Part shown: positions 1-12,020 of the stretch, piece by piece
Position numbering within the stretch: position 1 is the stretch's first letter
Layout of the letters: each line of letters opens with the position of its first letter
Origin: Hofstenia miamia
Lineage: Eukaryota > Xenacoelomorpha > Acoela
Length of the DNA stretch: 64,000 nucleotides
Reading direction: 5' to 3'
NCBI GenBank assembly: GCA_004352715.1
Contig: SCFE01000001.1
Location: 4,224,757-4,288,756, forward strand
Made by a program: the position numbers and the translations under genes
The notes under the pieces: model-generated
What the model saw: only the letters and a program-made list of their open reading frames with translations
Database searches by the model: none
What the model was told of the DNA's origin: nothing

Positions 1-414
1 AGATATTTTCTCATACAATAAAAGTGATACACGACTTTCATAAATGTATGATAAACCTAAATTTTTTCAGGTATTTTCTCCTAATAATGGAAGAAAAAAT
101 GTTTTCATTGCAAGCGGCATCAAGCGGTTTCTTGTGGGATTGACTATTACAGACAGAAGAAGCCATCTAACTGCAGTTAGTTTAAATGCACCTGAAATTT
201 TGTATTCTTAAATTAAACAACAATAATGTTTTTAGTTCTTATTTATTTGTTTGGATTAAACTCCGATTCGTTTCGAATCCAAAAATCATTTTTTTTAAAA
301 TTTTGGACCAGATCAGTTCCGGATTTTAAAGTTTCCATTTAAATGTAAATTACCACATTTTTGAAAGCTTATGGATAGAAATAAAATTAACCAAGATATG
401 TATTTAATTAACCG
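1..414. other. AT-rich sequence, no gene seen
   Basis: Both strands are broken by stops and no domain or terminal repeat is recognisable. A short GGATT/GGATC-flavoured stretch near 250-330 is weakly reminiscent of the GGATC-rich element at 12021-13372, but it is too short and degraded to call. Confidence 0.5.
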
Positions 415-745
415 TAAACAGCCTAGTGTCCTTTTTAAAGGACAAACCATTTTCCCGCATTTAGAAAGAATTTTCACTAAGTCTATTTCAAAACTTGAAA
501 ATATTGAGGGATGGGTAGGTCTATTGGATCATACTTTAATGCAATGTTGAAAATTTCTATTAAATTGTAATGCCGTGGCAGAAGTTGTTGAAAAATTTAC
601 AAGTTTTCTTTGAAAATTTCAAATTTTTGAAAAAGATTTAAATTATCTCCACATTCCTAGTGTTAGTGTATTTTGGTTTTGAGCCCATGACGGCAAAAAA
701 GAACTTTGACTGTTTCTTAATATGTGCAAAGATATTCAAAACCCA
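415..745 (+). repeat. Diverged interspersed repeat, copy 1
   Basis: This stretch resembles 1742-2060 in the same orientation. Shared landmarks in the same order are a GTCCTTTTTAAAGGACAAACC-like start, a CATTTAGAAAGAATTTTCAC-like block, a GAGGGATGGGT/GAGGCATGGAT block, and a GAGCCCATGACG/GGGCCCATGCCA block. By eye identity is around two thirds. The family is unknown; it could be an old transposon. The reading frame at 638-865 (minus) lies inside it and is not supported as a gene. Confidence 0.45.
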
Positions 746-1250
746 TTGAGGCGTGCCGTGCGCAAAGTCAGAGTTCGCGGGGTGTTTCAGATTTAGCACA
801 GCACTATTAGTTTTTGAGCTATATAAGCGTTTAATATTTTTTATAGGATCATGAAATTTTTTCAAAAATTTCCTGGCTGTTTAAGATTAACATAAGCTAT
901 TGTAATAAAAAGCAAGGCTTTATTAAACTTCAACAAATGTTACAAAAAAATTTCCATGACATAGAATGAAAGGAAAAATTGCATAATAATGTGGGAGAAT
1001 ATAACCAACACTATTTAAGCAAAATGAATTTAATATATATTTTTAACATTTAGACAAACGTATTATACGCTCGTAGGTATTGTTTTTACAATTATAAACG
1101 AATTCCTACAATTGTAGAAGAAAAAATACACAATGTTATTCAAATTCAAAATTTTTTATTGAGAACTACAATGAATTTTAAAAACGATATTCAGTAAATA
1201 ACATTAACTTACTAAATTTACTAAATGTATTTTTTGGAATTGCAGTTTAG
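746..1250. other. AT-rich sequence, no gene seen
   Basis: No reading frame of interest, no RNA gene and no terminal repeat were recognised on either strand. Confidence 0.5.
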
Positions 1251-1284
1251 GGGCCCACCACACCCCCATCTGCATCCGCCATTG
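1251..1284 (-). mobile_element. Solo end of a GCGGATGCAG-type (hAT-like) element
   Basis: Read on the minus strand, this starts CAATGGCGGATGCAGATGG and continues into a G-rich run. It is the same terminus as the right end at 27576-27590 and resembles the left end of the miniature element at 16882. No matching left end was found upstream, so this is a fragment or a truncated insertion. Confidence 0.4.
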
Positions 1285-1410
1285 ATATAATACTTGGGCG
1301 AAATTTATTGACCATATAATGAATTCTAATAATGTAGGTGTTATAATGTCGTTTCTTATCAATATCTAAATAACAATATTAAAGTGTAATCTCCAAGTAG
1401 TTATCAATTA

Positions 1411-1437
1411 ATATATATATATATATATATATATATA
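1411..1437. repeat. (AT)n microsatellite
   Basis: Uninterrupted AT dinucleotide run of about 13 units. Confidence 0.95.
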
Positions 1438-1505
1438 ATAAACAACACAAAGTACAGAATAACACGACTCCATTGATTTTTCTTCTATTCAACCCTATCT
1501 TTTAG

Positions 1506-1547
1506 ACAGTACGGATAATCGAATTCCAGATAATTAAGATTCACTGT
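1506..1547 (-). mobile_element. Possible pogo/Tigger-type transposon end
   Basis: The segment contains GGATAATCGAATTCCAGATAA and ends in CACTGTA, which is the style of pogo/Tigger termini (TCGGATAATCGAGGTT..CACTGTA). No partner terminus or transposase was found, so this is a weak call resting on terminal resemblance alone. Confidence 0.3.
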
Positions 1548-1741
1548 AAAATGATTACCACGTTTTAAATTCCAATATAAGGCATTTACCGAAAAAATTT
1601 ACAAATGACCAATATATGTGTAATAACAATTACAAACGGCAGATTTTAATAAATAACTAACAACTATATAGTAAAATTACAAACGGCCAATATATATATA
1701 TATTTTTTCATCAAATATTCTTAAGTCGAATATGATTAAAC

Positions 1742-2060
1742 CTTAGGCAACCTGGTGTTCTTTTAGAAGGACAAATCGTTTTTCCACATTTCAAAGAATT
1801 ATCACCAAGCCCATTGGGAAATTTGAAAATCGCGAGGCATGGATGCATCTATTGGTGAATGTGCTTGAATGTAATTCTAAAATTTGTACTAAAGTATATT
1901 ACACTACCCAAAGTATTTGAAAAGATTAACTTCTTTTCATTTTCCTTCTTTTAGGTTTTTCAATGCTCTTCATTGTTCAGGTAAATATAGATCTTAGGGC
2001 CCATGCCATCAACAACGGACTTTAACTCTTTCTCTATATGCAGCTAGATATCCCAAACCA
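1742..2060 (+). repeat. Diverged interspersed repeat, copy 2
   Basis: Second copy of the repeat at 415-745, same orientation, with the same ordered landmarks. It is followed directly by AT-rich DNA and a (TA)n array. Confidence 0.45.
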
Positions 2061-2099
2061 TTTTTTATCGCAGTATTTATAAATATTTAAATAAATAAG

Positions 2100-2102
<3 letters not shown>

Positions 2103-2137
<35 letters not shown>
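2103..2137. repeat. (TA)n microsatellite
   Basis: TA dinucleotide run of about 17 units. Its last TA doubles as the target dinucleotide of the Tc1-type miniature element that follows. Confidence 0.95.
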
Positions 2138-2140
<3 letters not shown>

Positions 2141-2270
2141 TGACGGAAAAAAGTTTGTTGCATAACCTTGGTTTCTAGTATTTTTCTGAGCAACAAAAAG
2201 TCAACCAATTGTTGAGAGTTAGTTTATAGCGTTTATTTTAACAATTATTCCCAACTTTTCCTCAGCACTG
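2138..2270. mobile_element. Tc1/mariner-type miniature element (MITE)
   Basis: A 133-bp non-coding element. It starts CAGTGACGGAAAAAAGTTTG and its reverse complement starts CAGTGCTGAGGAAAAGTTGG, giving imperfect terminal inverted repeats. It is flanked on both sides by TA (2136-2137 and 2271-2272), the target duplicated by the Tc1/mariner superfamily. The interior codes for nothing, so it would depend on a transposase elsewhere. It lies 0.76 kb upstream of the pseudokinase gene. Confidence 0.7.
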
Positions 2271-2431
2271 TATATGAATATATATATTTCAAGTATTTTA
2301 CAAATGTAAAAATGCTAATAAAAATTTTGGATTTTGTTTATCTTGATTCAACGTTCGCGAGTAATATGAATTCAATATAGACTTTTCAATTGATGCCGGA
2401 GCATTTCAAAATATACGATTCTTAATGGTCA

Positions 2432-2432
2432 N
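2432..2432. other. Single-N contig join
   Basis: An isolated N directly before a (TA)n run. The similar single N at 33097 marks an unmerged contig overlap, so this one may also be a contig junction; the microsatellite prevents me from testing for overlap here. Confidence 0.5.

Positions 2433-2463
<31 letters not shown>
2433..2463. repeat. (TA)n microsatellite
   Basis: TA run of about 15 units beginning right after the isolated N. Its true length is uncertain because of the assembly join. Confidence 0.9.
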
Positions 2464-2468
<5 letters not shown>

Positions 2469-3033
2469 GCGGGCAACTTAATTAATATTATATATTCAAT
2501 TAAACTCGGGATATTGAAAAATATTCACGCATAATGTAACTAATATGTTTATTTATAATTATGTTTCCATAATGGATATTACATCATATAAAAAATCTGC
2601 ATTTACATTTGTTATGTTTAATGATAAAAATATTTTTTGAATAATGGAAATAATATATTTTCAAATATTAATACTCTTTGCTTGCACCGACTATCCTATC
2701 ATAAAATTTACCATATTCTAAGCAAAAAGCAGATCCTTTCAAAGATTTCAAGATGTCAAAAGAAAATGTTTTCAAATCTATTAAATGCACTTTGAGGTTT
2801 TGTAACTAAACCAGTCTTTACAAGACACCATTGAACATCATTGACTGAAAATTTATGTCTATTCGCATTAGCATGATACCAGTACACTTTTCCTATGCTC
2901 TCGCTATTTATTAATTATGCAGTGCATTCAATTATGTCAGCCAATAATAAAATTGAATATTCACTTGCTGTTGCGAATATTTGGCACAGTCATATTTAAC
3001 AAAATCTTAGAGTTACTTGCAACATTACTAGTT
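2464..3033 (+). other. Upstream region of the pseudokinase gene
   Basis: This holds the presumed 5' flank of the SH3-SH2-pseudokinase gene. An in-frame ATG at 2917 would add 39 residues that are mostly hydrophobic and unlike any Src or Csk N-terminus. A TAG ending at 3030, just before the ATG at 3034, could be a splice acceptor of an upstream non-coding or coding exon. No TATA-type promoter can be distinguished in such AT-rich DNA. Confidence 0.4.
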
Positions 3034-5725
3034 ATGAAGCGAATTACATGCTGTTTTCGCATTCGAAAAGAAATCCCAAAATATTCTGAAAAAAGCAACC
3101 CCACAGACATACGCATGTGTGTTGCCCTACATCCATACTCGGCTAGCGATAACAGTGAATTAAGCTTTGTGATCGGAGATGAGTTTAAGGTCATAGATGG
3201 TGGCCCTAAGAAATTGTGGTGGTATGTTCAAAATAACGAAGAGAAGTACGGACTCATACCCTCCAATTATGTTGAATTGTGTAAGTCAGAACCAAGTATT
3301 TTAAGTCGAGATGAGGCTAGTTCCCTTTTGGATGGCAAATTTATTGAACCTGGAACTTTTCTCATCCGTCGAAGTCCGAATACTAACGGGTAAGGCCTTA
3401 ATTTTGTATTCATTCCAAGCATTCATCATTCATATTGTACTAATGTGATCAAATTATTTCTACATCTATACTATATTATTCAACTGCATAAAAAGTGTGA
3501 TATTAGCCCAATAAGCATTTTTCAATGTTGAAGATTTCAGTGGTGCATATAGATTATATTGAGGTTTATGTATGCTTTTTGTTCAAATGAATTTGCAGTA
3601 AAATTGCACCATGAATTGAGACTCAACTGAAATTTGTCAAAATATCTTTGATAAGCCACATCAACATTCAGCTAAATGATTATAAAAATATTATCAAAAT
3701 TATTAAAAGCGAGCTTATTGATTGGATCAGATTATCATATACTATCTCGGAATACTAGCTGAAATGCCTTGTTTCCAAATGACAGAGCACAACATTTGAC
3801 CTCCTCAATGCCAGCTTGTTTCATGTCACATGCAGTTGTAATATTAATTGATTGCCTTAACTGTGAAGAACGATAAGTGAAGTAAAAGATGCTACGATCA
3901 CTCTAATATTTTCATGTATCATCTGATATAATTGCTAACCTAAAAATCATTCTATTTCAATCTATCCAGATCTTTTCAAAATCACTAGCAAGTTTAAATT
4001 TCATACTTTGTTTGACTAATCTTTGACTCAATCGCTAAGAAAACAATTACTAGGTACTTTTTAAACTATGGTGCAGCTAGGTCATACTTCTAGAATTCAA
4101 ATTTCGTCTGAATTCAAATAGAGAATAGATCCATTAGCTATCAGAATCATTGGATAAAAATTCTGTCTAAAGATACTTCTTTGAACGTAGAAGATAGTCA
4201 GGAATATGATTAAGAAACATACCGTTCTTCCTTAGGACCCTGTGATATTCTTACAAATGTTTTTTTTAAGTTTAAATAATGGAAACGCACGAATGAGTGA
4301 ACGTCTCTGTGCTGATAATAAATATAATGAAGAAAATGACATGAAAATCTCAAAATCTACAATCAATGTCCCACGCGTCAATTAAAACTCAAACATATTT
4401 TAGACATTCAATTTTATTCATGTTTATCACACAGTTCACTTTTCAAACAAAAGTGTTATTAGATAATAAAATTTTTGTGCAATCAAGCCGTCATTTGGAG
4501 CTAACCTTACCTATACCAAAATAATTTAAAATACAATAAAACGTTGAATAAATTTTGTAAATTTGGAGCAATGTTAGCTTATGTAAAATTTATCATGAAA
4601 AGCGTCTTTCCCTTTCTGAAGCGAAGCGAACCTTAAAAAATGGCCCAAGTTCTTTACGGTTTGCCCAGCTATTCGACGACCTTTACTTATTAAATTATTA
4701 CAATATAATGCACATTATTTAGATTGGTTCTGTCAATGAGAACGTATGCAAATGACGAAGTTGTTCACTACAAAATCAATAATGAACAGGGGTTGTATAG
4801 CATACATAGTTCTAGAAAATTCAGCAATTTAAATCAACTAATAATTTTCTACAGACAGAACGAAGAGTTCATTGCTTGTAAACTTTATGTACAATTTTCT
4901 GACCGTTGTGAAGAATCCAATAAACAAAAATCAGACCAACTCAAAGCGTATGAAATTAATCGCAACGACATCTCTTTTAGTGATGATTATATTGAAAATG
5001 GAATAAGTTTTGGGTTCGTAAATGATACGCGAGTAGAACTTAGACAACAGTCTTCTCAAGGAACACTAATCAAAATGGCTACCATAATGAAGGACTTACG
5101 AAATAAACATGTTGTATCTTTATATGGAATTGTATCCATATCATCACCATTTTACTTAATTACAGAATGCATGCAAAATGGAAATCTGTTGAACTATATT
5201 AAAACCCAGCTACACAACAAGCACATTGCAGAAATTTTAAAATTAGCAGTAGAGGTTCTTCACGGTCTTGTGTTTCTAGAAAGCAAGGGCATCGTTCACG
5301 GAGGGGTAAAGGCCGAAAACATTGAACTGGATGAGTTCAATCGATGTAAACTATCAGGATTTGATAATGCTAAATTGGAAAAAGAGCGTTCTTTTTATCA
5401 ACTAACAGATAACCTTATTCGTTGGGCAGCACCAGAAGTATTACAAGGCAAGCAGTTATCACATAAAACAGATGTATGGGCTTTTGGAATCCTCTTGGTT
5501 GAGTTTGTTACTCGTGGAGAAACTCCATTCTCCTCTCTGACTAACAATATAGTGAAAGCAAATACTCTAAAAGGAATTGTACATGAAAAACCAAAAAACT
5601 GTCCTAATGAAATCTATGATGTCATGCTATTATGCTGGAAGTTGTCTGCGCAAGAAAGATACACATTTGAATCGTTAAAAAGTCTATTCACAGATTTCAG
5701 TGGTGACAACTCAAACTACAGCTAG
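3034..5725 (+). CDS. SH3-SH2-tyrosine kinase-like pseudokinase (Csk/Src-type architecture)
   Basis: Two exons, 3034-3389 and 4723-5725, give 452 residues, about the length of Csk (450). The intron splits a Gly codon and joining restores the SH2 frame. SH3 spans about 28-83 (ALHPY, WWYV, GLIPSNYV). SH2 spans about 88-170 and keeps the phosphotyrosine Arg as FLIRRS (R112), HYKI and a late FxxLxQL, but lacks the usual opening Trp. The kinase fold spans about 195-445. Here the VAIK Lys is R226, the helix-C Glu is M237, HRD is HGG (311-313), DFG is GFD (331-333), and the glycine loop keeps only FG. Fold residues remain: N318, the APE motif (355-357), DVWAFG (369-374), and CW...ER near the end. Inference: a catalytically dead phosphotyrosine adaptor or regulator in the cytoplasm. 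There is no Gly2 for myristoylation; Cys6-Cys7 could be acylated. The penultimate Tyr (451) could mimic a Src tail. No stops or frameshifts suggest a pseudogene. The start codon is the main uncertainty; further 5' exons are possible. Confidence 0.9.
3390..4722 (+). other. Intron within the pseudokinase gene
   Basis: The donor is GGTAAGGC (GT at 3390-3391) and the acceptor is CATTATTTAG (AG at 4721-4722). The intron is phase 2: exon 1 ends GG and exon 2 begins A, making Gly119, followed by LVLSM, which fits the SH2 strand after FLIRRS. Length is 1333 bp. No coding sequence or transposon was recognised inside it. Confidence 0.85.
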
Positions 5726-7546
5726 AAAGTGAGACTAGAAAATATAATTATTGGCTAAAATTATAAACTTAATCGGGATGTGTTCACTAAAGAACTATTG
5801 ACATCTATATTGTTTGATTTCATGCAAATGCTACCACGCAATGTGTTTTGCAATAAGGTAATTCATTAGCTAGAATTTTTGTATTTAAAGCAGCAGTAAA
5901 ATATATTGATATATTCGATAACATTTGTATATTTTTATAGGTCTACAACAGGTAATTTGAATTTTGAGTAGTTGTTTACCATAACTGTGAAATTGTTCAG
6001 TGAACTCATATATCTTCGAAGTAAACCATTTAACCCACGGGGGTAAATTGTGATTTTTAGTTTAAGATCATTAACACATTAAGAGTAAACATTTGTTTTA
6101 TAGGAGCTATTTCGAAATTTTCAATTTAAGAATGGTAAATTTTCTTTGAAGAAAATCAATTAATATCATATGTGTATACAGGGTATCCCATTCATCAAAG
6201 TTCTTATATACATATATTCTTATATATATATATTTTTTTAACATTGCTTTCCTTAAATGATAATATCAAAGGGTCTACTGAAAGTTTTGTCACTATTAGA
6301 AAGCTGCACATTTAACTAAATATCTCAAAACCTTCGTCAATTGCCATTTTAGAGTCATAGTTTGTCTTTTATCATTAGCGATTCGAGGTAACTAGGGGTC
6401 ATTTAGTGGCATTTAGTTTTTAACGATTATTCGTATTAATATAGAAACTTCTACTGACAAAACTTCGTAGTTACTTGATGTATTAATGCTTTGTAGACAA
6501 TCCTATAGTTAAATATTTGTTTTGTTTTAGTATAGAAGTAAGCATGTGTTTAAACCTTATCAAACTCGACCTAAGCCGTCTTCGAATCTTGCTTATTTGA
6601 GACGTCCCACTAAATTGTATAAAAAGAGAGCCGATCTATGCATAAGCATGACTAGCCTGGATCTGTTTGCTGACAGCTCCTGACAAACTTTTCAAAATAA
6701 TTTCACAATAGGCATATCAACAACGATAAAAAGTAATTGGTACTTGATTAGGAGAAAGGCAGAGAGGAACCTTTATGCAAAAATGTAAATTCGTCAAATC
6801 GGAAAAAGTATATATTTATGTATATATATATATATTAGCATTGCCAAAATATTAGAGCAGGGAAAACTTAAGTAATTTGATCCATTGCACGTGCCACCAA
6901 TCACAGGTAGCAAGCATTTGTTAGCAAGTAATTGACGTAAACCTCACGAGAAAAATTAGTATGCTTAACAGCATGAGCGAGAAGCTAGAGTAAAAACTAA
7001 CCATCATAACTAGAGTGTGGGAATTGCAAACAAGTATGAGTAATACATTGCAAGCATCAAAATTACGCAGCTCACGCTGAAACCAAAAAAGCAACAGAAT
7101 TAATTAAATCAATTAAACAGAGCAATCAATAATCTTCCAAATAAGAGGAATCTGGTTCACACTCCAACGCTGAGTGGTGGACCTGCTTTGGCAAATAAGC
7201 AAGCTGAATTCCTCTTCTTTATTTCAAGAATTTAGTGTGACAGTAATCCTAGTGAAAAATATTAAATAGAGTGACAAAGGTTCATTTTATACAAAAATCC
7301 TAATTTTATTAGCAAATGCAAACACGCTTGCCCTGTTTATACAATATTAATTAATAAATAACAAGTACCAGATAAACTGAATAACAGAAATATTTACAAA
7401 ATTAAATTCAAAAATTCTAATTATGTCTCTAAGCATGACAACTGAAATTATCCAATCAAAATTAGCGAATTGACTCTGAATCAATGTTCGGCTGCAAACA
7501 GTTTATCAATTGTGGTTCGAAAACAAATTTTGAAGATTCTGATGCC

Positions 7547-7550
<4 letters not shown>
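5726..7550. other. 3' flank and AT-rich spacer
   Basis: Downstream of the pseudokinase stop there is no clear AATAAA within the first 200 bases. Short (TA)n runs occur near 6215-6230 and 6818-6835. Nothing else is recognisable; 6600-7250 is slightly richer in GC but is closed by stops in all frames. Confidence 0.45.

Positions 7551-7580
<30 letters not shown>
7551..7580. repeat. (TA)n microsatellite
   Basis: TA run of about 15 units. Confidence 0.95.
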
Positions 7581-7582
<2 letters not shown>

Positions 7583-10500
7583 TTATGATTAGTGTAACCC
7601 TAATGGTAATAAGGTAAATATCGTCAAAATAAGAAACTGTTATAAACTTATTAATTGCTAAGTTCTATGAACACCGGTAACTGTTAATATTTAAGCGCCA
7701 TGCTAATTGCTTAATTTAGTTATTATTTAGTAAATGTTTTATTGAATAAAATCTTAATTCCGTAAGCCATTATGCTTCAGAAGCTTGACCTTGATGCATT
7801 CCACAGGCTAATAAAACAGTTGGCCAACTCAAGAAATTCTTTACCGGAAATCTATTCGCCGAGATTTATTCACCGACATATTCTTCCATAACAAAACAAT
7901 TACTAGTTATTATGCACTTTTGGATTCATAACAGATTTTGTATTTAATCGTTGGACTACTTGAAGTTTATCATAACCTGCAATTAGAGGCGAATCAACTA
8001 ATTTTTTAATGTCATGGCCTGCCATAATGTATCATTTTGTAGCGGGTTTTCGCATTTCTAGGATGATTTTAAATGAAAAAACTATTTTTTTCTGTTAATT
8101 TTCACCTCATTTAGTGAAAATAAATAAATAGCAATTCTTAGAAACAGATTTCTAATGTAACCTTATAAAAGAAATTTCTTTTCTTCAATACCATTCAAGT
8201 TTTAACACAATTGATGCAGTGCAGATAAACTCACAAAAATAATTGTAAAATATATGCTTGTCCATGATTAACTAAAATTCAATTCAAAAAATATGTGAAA
8301 ACAACAGCAAAATAACCTGAAGGAAAAAAGAGGGTTTTACATTGAAGATCCTAACAATGTCAACAATGATGAATCACTATATTACTTAATCCCTTACATA
8401 ACTTTAATTGAGCTTCATAACGGTTTTATTAAATTCTATTGGTCTATTTGCAGCACTAGTAGCTTGTGGCCTTAATGTAGATTTGATTAATTAACACAAG
8501 GACTTTATCGGAATTGACCTATAATATAACAAACTACATAACCGATAATGCTATCAATCATATACTAGCTATTGTTGGCTTTGCACTACAAAATATTTTG
8601 TAAGGAAAATAATTTAAATTGAATTTACAAACTTCACATTAATCAATAGCAATACATAATTTCAATATTTATCCAAATATCTACAACTGGACTCAGCTAT
8701 TCCTTAAAATATTTGAAGTTTTCCTAAAGTGAAAAAACTTCCTCTGCTTATCAACAGCAGTTGACAATTGTTAGCAATAATAACAGTAATTCATTTATAA
8801 TATTAAGTATTCTTGCGTAATTCTCTTTGCATTGCCTTCCGCATAGCATTCATTTGGCTAACACATCACTGAAAATCTTCAAATAGCTTTAAATACTATA
8901 ATTACAAACACATTAAATCGTAGAGTTAATATCCGTTATCTCTATATTTACATGTTAATAACTTCATGAAAAAGTTTTTGAGCAATTGATTGATAATTTT
9001 AAATAGTTGCAGGAGCCGTATTTTACATAATGCTAAGTAAATTCAAACATGTAGACATATGTAGATATATACATCAGTTGTAGGAACCACTGTCCAAAAA
9101 ACTAATTTAATTATTATCTCTACCATGTGCATATATTGCTTCAGATTTCGTTTCAATAATATTGAAACTATGGAATCATTTGAAACAGAAAATACATAAG
9201 CGAGTCTTTATATCTTCATAAAAGATTGCATTGTTCACTCCTAATATGTTTCATAGCTATTGTTCAAATAATAAATAATGAGTGCATACTGAACAAAGTA
9301 AAAATTAACTCTAAAATATACAACAATATAGACCGAAAAAAGACTTGTAAATAATAGGATGTTATTACGTTGTGGATACTCTCAGTTTTTGGTGGAAATC
9401 ACAGGAAATCAGGCAATTTAATCCCATTGGTTCTTGAAATGTCCAATGAATATGGGTAAGAATTGTATTCTCCTACAAATTCTCTGCTCCAGTCGTTTCA
9501 AAATCATAGCACTATTACAGATTTGTCGAAGAAAATGACCCTCTCAGGAATTATCATACTGATGTGGTTTTGAGAATAAAATCATTAGTAGAATGCTGTT
9601 AGAGCTGTGTGATGCATTGATTGAATTATTAATATTAACTAATATTTTTACTCTACTGATACTTCTAAGCCCAAAAATTAGATTGCATTGAAATATGTGT
9701 GCGATTCTTTACTTAAAAATATTTATAAGGGAAAGTGAAGTGAAATAGAATAGCTAGAAAGATGGCTCTAAAAATTTCATTAAAGATATGTTCTAAAACT
9801 AACAAATATCTAAATTTTTCCTTTTAAATAGGCATTTTATTTCAGGTTATTTTTAACTATATTAATTTTTGAAATTATTTTTTTCCCAAATTGGGGCTAT
9901 ATGGGACGAAAATATAAAATCAATATCTATAATTAAGAAGTCTTCTATTTGAAAAACATAGCATAGCATCTTATCATATGCACTTTATTGTGATATAATT
10001 CAGTTAATGTACGCTTGTAAAGTACATATATATTTACATGCATTTTGCTAAAATTAAAAGCATGAACGCCAATCTATACAAATTTTGACAAAGATAAATA
10101 CAATTCTCAAACGTGTGCGCAAATCATGTGCGAGCCTATTTCTTACAAATGAAATCTCGCATTTTACCCCACCATCTCAATTTACCTTATCCTCTCCTAT
10201 ATAATGAAAACGAAAAACATTGTTATCACAAAATCAAATATAGCATATATATATACATCAACATAAAAAATAACCATCGACTGATAAGCCTAAAAATATT
10301 GCTATAGACTAAGACTTATTTAACACAAACGAAAACTAATTTGATTTTGAGAAATATAATGAGTACTTTCAGCACAATTTAGCATTAAATTTGATGCAAT
10401 ACTGGCTTATTTCTTCTACCTCTTCGAACCACACCGGAGACAATGTGCAACCCTGCAATGCCATACAGAACATTAGCCTTAAATGAAGAAAATGAAGTCT

Positions 10501-11325
10501 CTATTAACTTACATTTTTTATATGCTAATGCATTGAATTTTTGAATTTTGAAAAGGTCTTTGATGGTTTATTAGCCATTTATAGATCATTCATTCACTCA
10601 CGCTCCAATATATAGTTAGCTACTCCTTAACACTCAGCAACCTTCTATTTTAAGATGAATTATTGTCATAAAGGCTCAATTTGATATATTAGCTTAGTTT
10701 GTTCAAAAATTCAAATTAATTCATTTCATGACATATTTTGTTGAGAGATTTTGTAATGCATGTATTTGCTTTGTTTCTTTAAAAAGTATAAAATTTAGAT
10801 ATCAATTTGCAAGAGCTATGGACAATGACTTCAAATGCAAACTTTGTGAATTACATTTCAATGCATTTTTTATTGCAATTGAGGAACATAAAATGACGCT
10901 TTTATGTTTCATTTAAATTGATGACTGCAGCTTTGTCAGCTGATGTAATAGAATTACCAGAAACAATACATTAGTCACATTTAAAATCCGCAATTCCCTG
11001 ATGAGTCGACATCTGTCACAATTATCCTAGATCGGAATCTATCTGAAATATCCAATCTTCTTCGGTGCAGTTAAAGATACTTTGAATAAACCAAATTTTG
11101 CTTCATTGAAACAGCTAATCTTATAATGTTCAAACGCACAGTCCAAATTACTGGTATTTATTCTTTGATTTTACAAAATTCAGTCTTCAATTCCATGTTA
11201 TATTTGCGGCAAATGTGTAAAAACATTTATTACTCAATACAGCTCATCTAAACTTTAACTACTTTTAGTAACTTCTTGACAGAGTAATCCTTGCTATGAT
11301 ATATATTATATATGCTTTATGTAGA

Positions 11326-11329
<4 letters not shown>
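7581..11329. other. Long AT-rich stretch, no gene seen
   Basis: The open frames here (for example 10113-10307 and 10728-10916, plus strand) are short, have low-complexity AT-driven composition and match no family I recognise. No RNA gene or terminal repeat was seen. Confidence 0.5.

Positions 11330-11363
<34 letters not shown>
11330..11363. repeat. (TA)n microsatellite
   Basis: TA run of about 17 units. Confidence 0.95.
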
Positions 11364-11368
<5 letters not shown>

Positions 11369-12012
11369 TATAATAAATATCGGTTTGTGCAACTGCGTAA
11401 CTATGTATTGTATTGTTCGTATAATATTTTCCAAAACATTCTTCATGGATGAAACAAGTGGCAGGGAAGGAATACAGCTCCCCCTATTGTTAAATTTTTA
11501 TAATAAATATATAATAAAAAAATTTTATTTAAAATTTGGAAGAAAAATTTTTAGCTTGAATAGCTGTTCAGTAAGAATATGTAATTACTAGGGTTCTATA
11601 TTACCAGCTAGTGCAATGGGATTTACTACTTACAGTTTTATAAAATTAGCACCTGATGGTTTTTTCAAATTTGGTCAAAAGGAAGTCATGGCAAAGGATC
11701 AAAGGGACTAACGGCTAGAAAAAATCATGAGACTGAAATGGGACGGAACTGGTTTTACGTCAAGTGCAGTGCGACTAATTGGGACTGGACCCAATAAAAG
11801 TTTGATTCTGCAGAACACTAGTGATTATCTAATGTGCAATTGCTCTTCGACATAATTTATGTGCTAGTGGTCAGCTAGTGTTCTTCATATTTACCTAAAA
11901 TGCGTTAATCCAATAAAAGTATGAAGTTATGATTTATAACCAGTATCACGTGATCTTGACAATGAGAAATTGTGTGATGACTTGAAGATCATTGCGACAA
12001 TATTGGGCGTTA
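11364..12012. other. AT-rich spacer, no gene seen
   Basis: The open frame at 11385-11591 has no recognisable domain. The segment 11690-11800 is somewhat richer in G (GGGACGGAACTGG-type runs) but shows no termini. Confidence 0.45.
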
Positions 12013-12020
12013 CATCTGCT

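Noticed and set aside
5300-5400. Reading the kinase-like domain as a decayed pseudogene of an active kinase
   Set aside because: There is no stop or frameshift in either exon, splice sites are canonical and keep the frame, and fold residues are selectively preserved while catalytic ones are changed.
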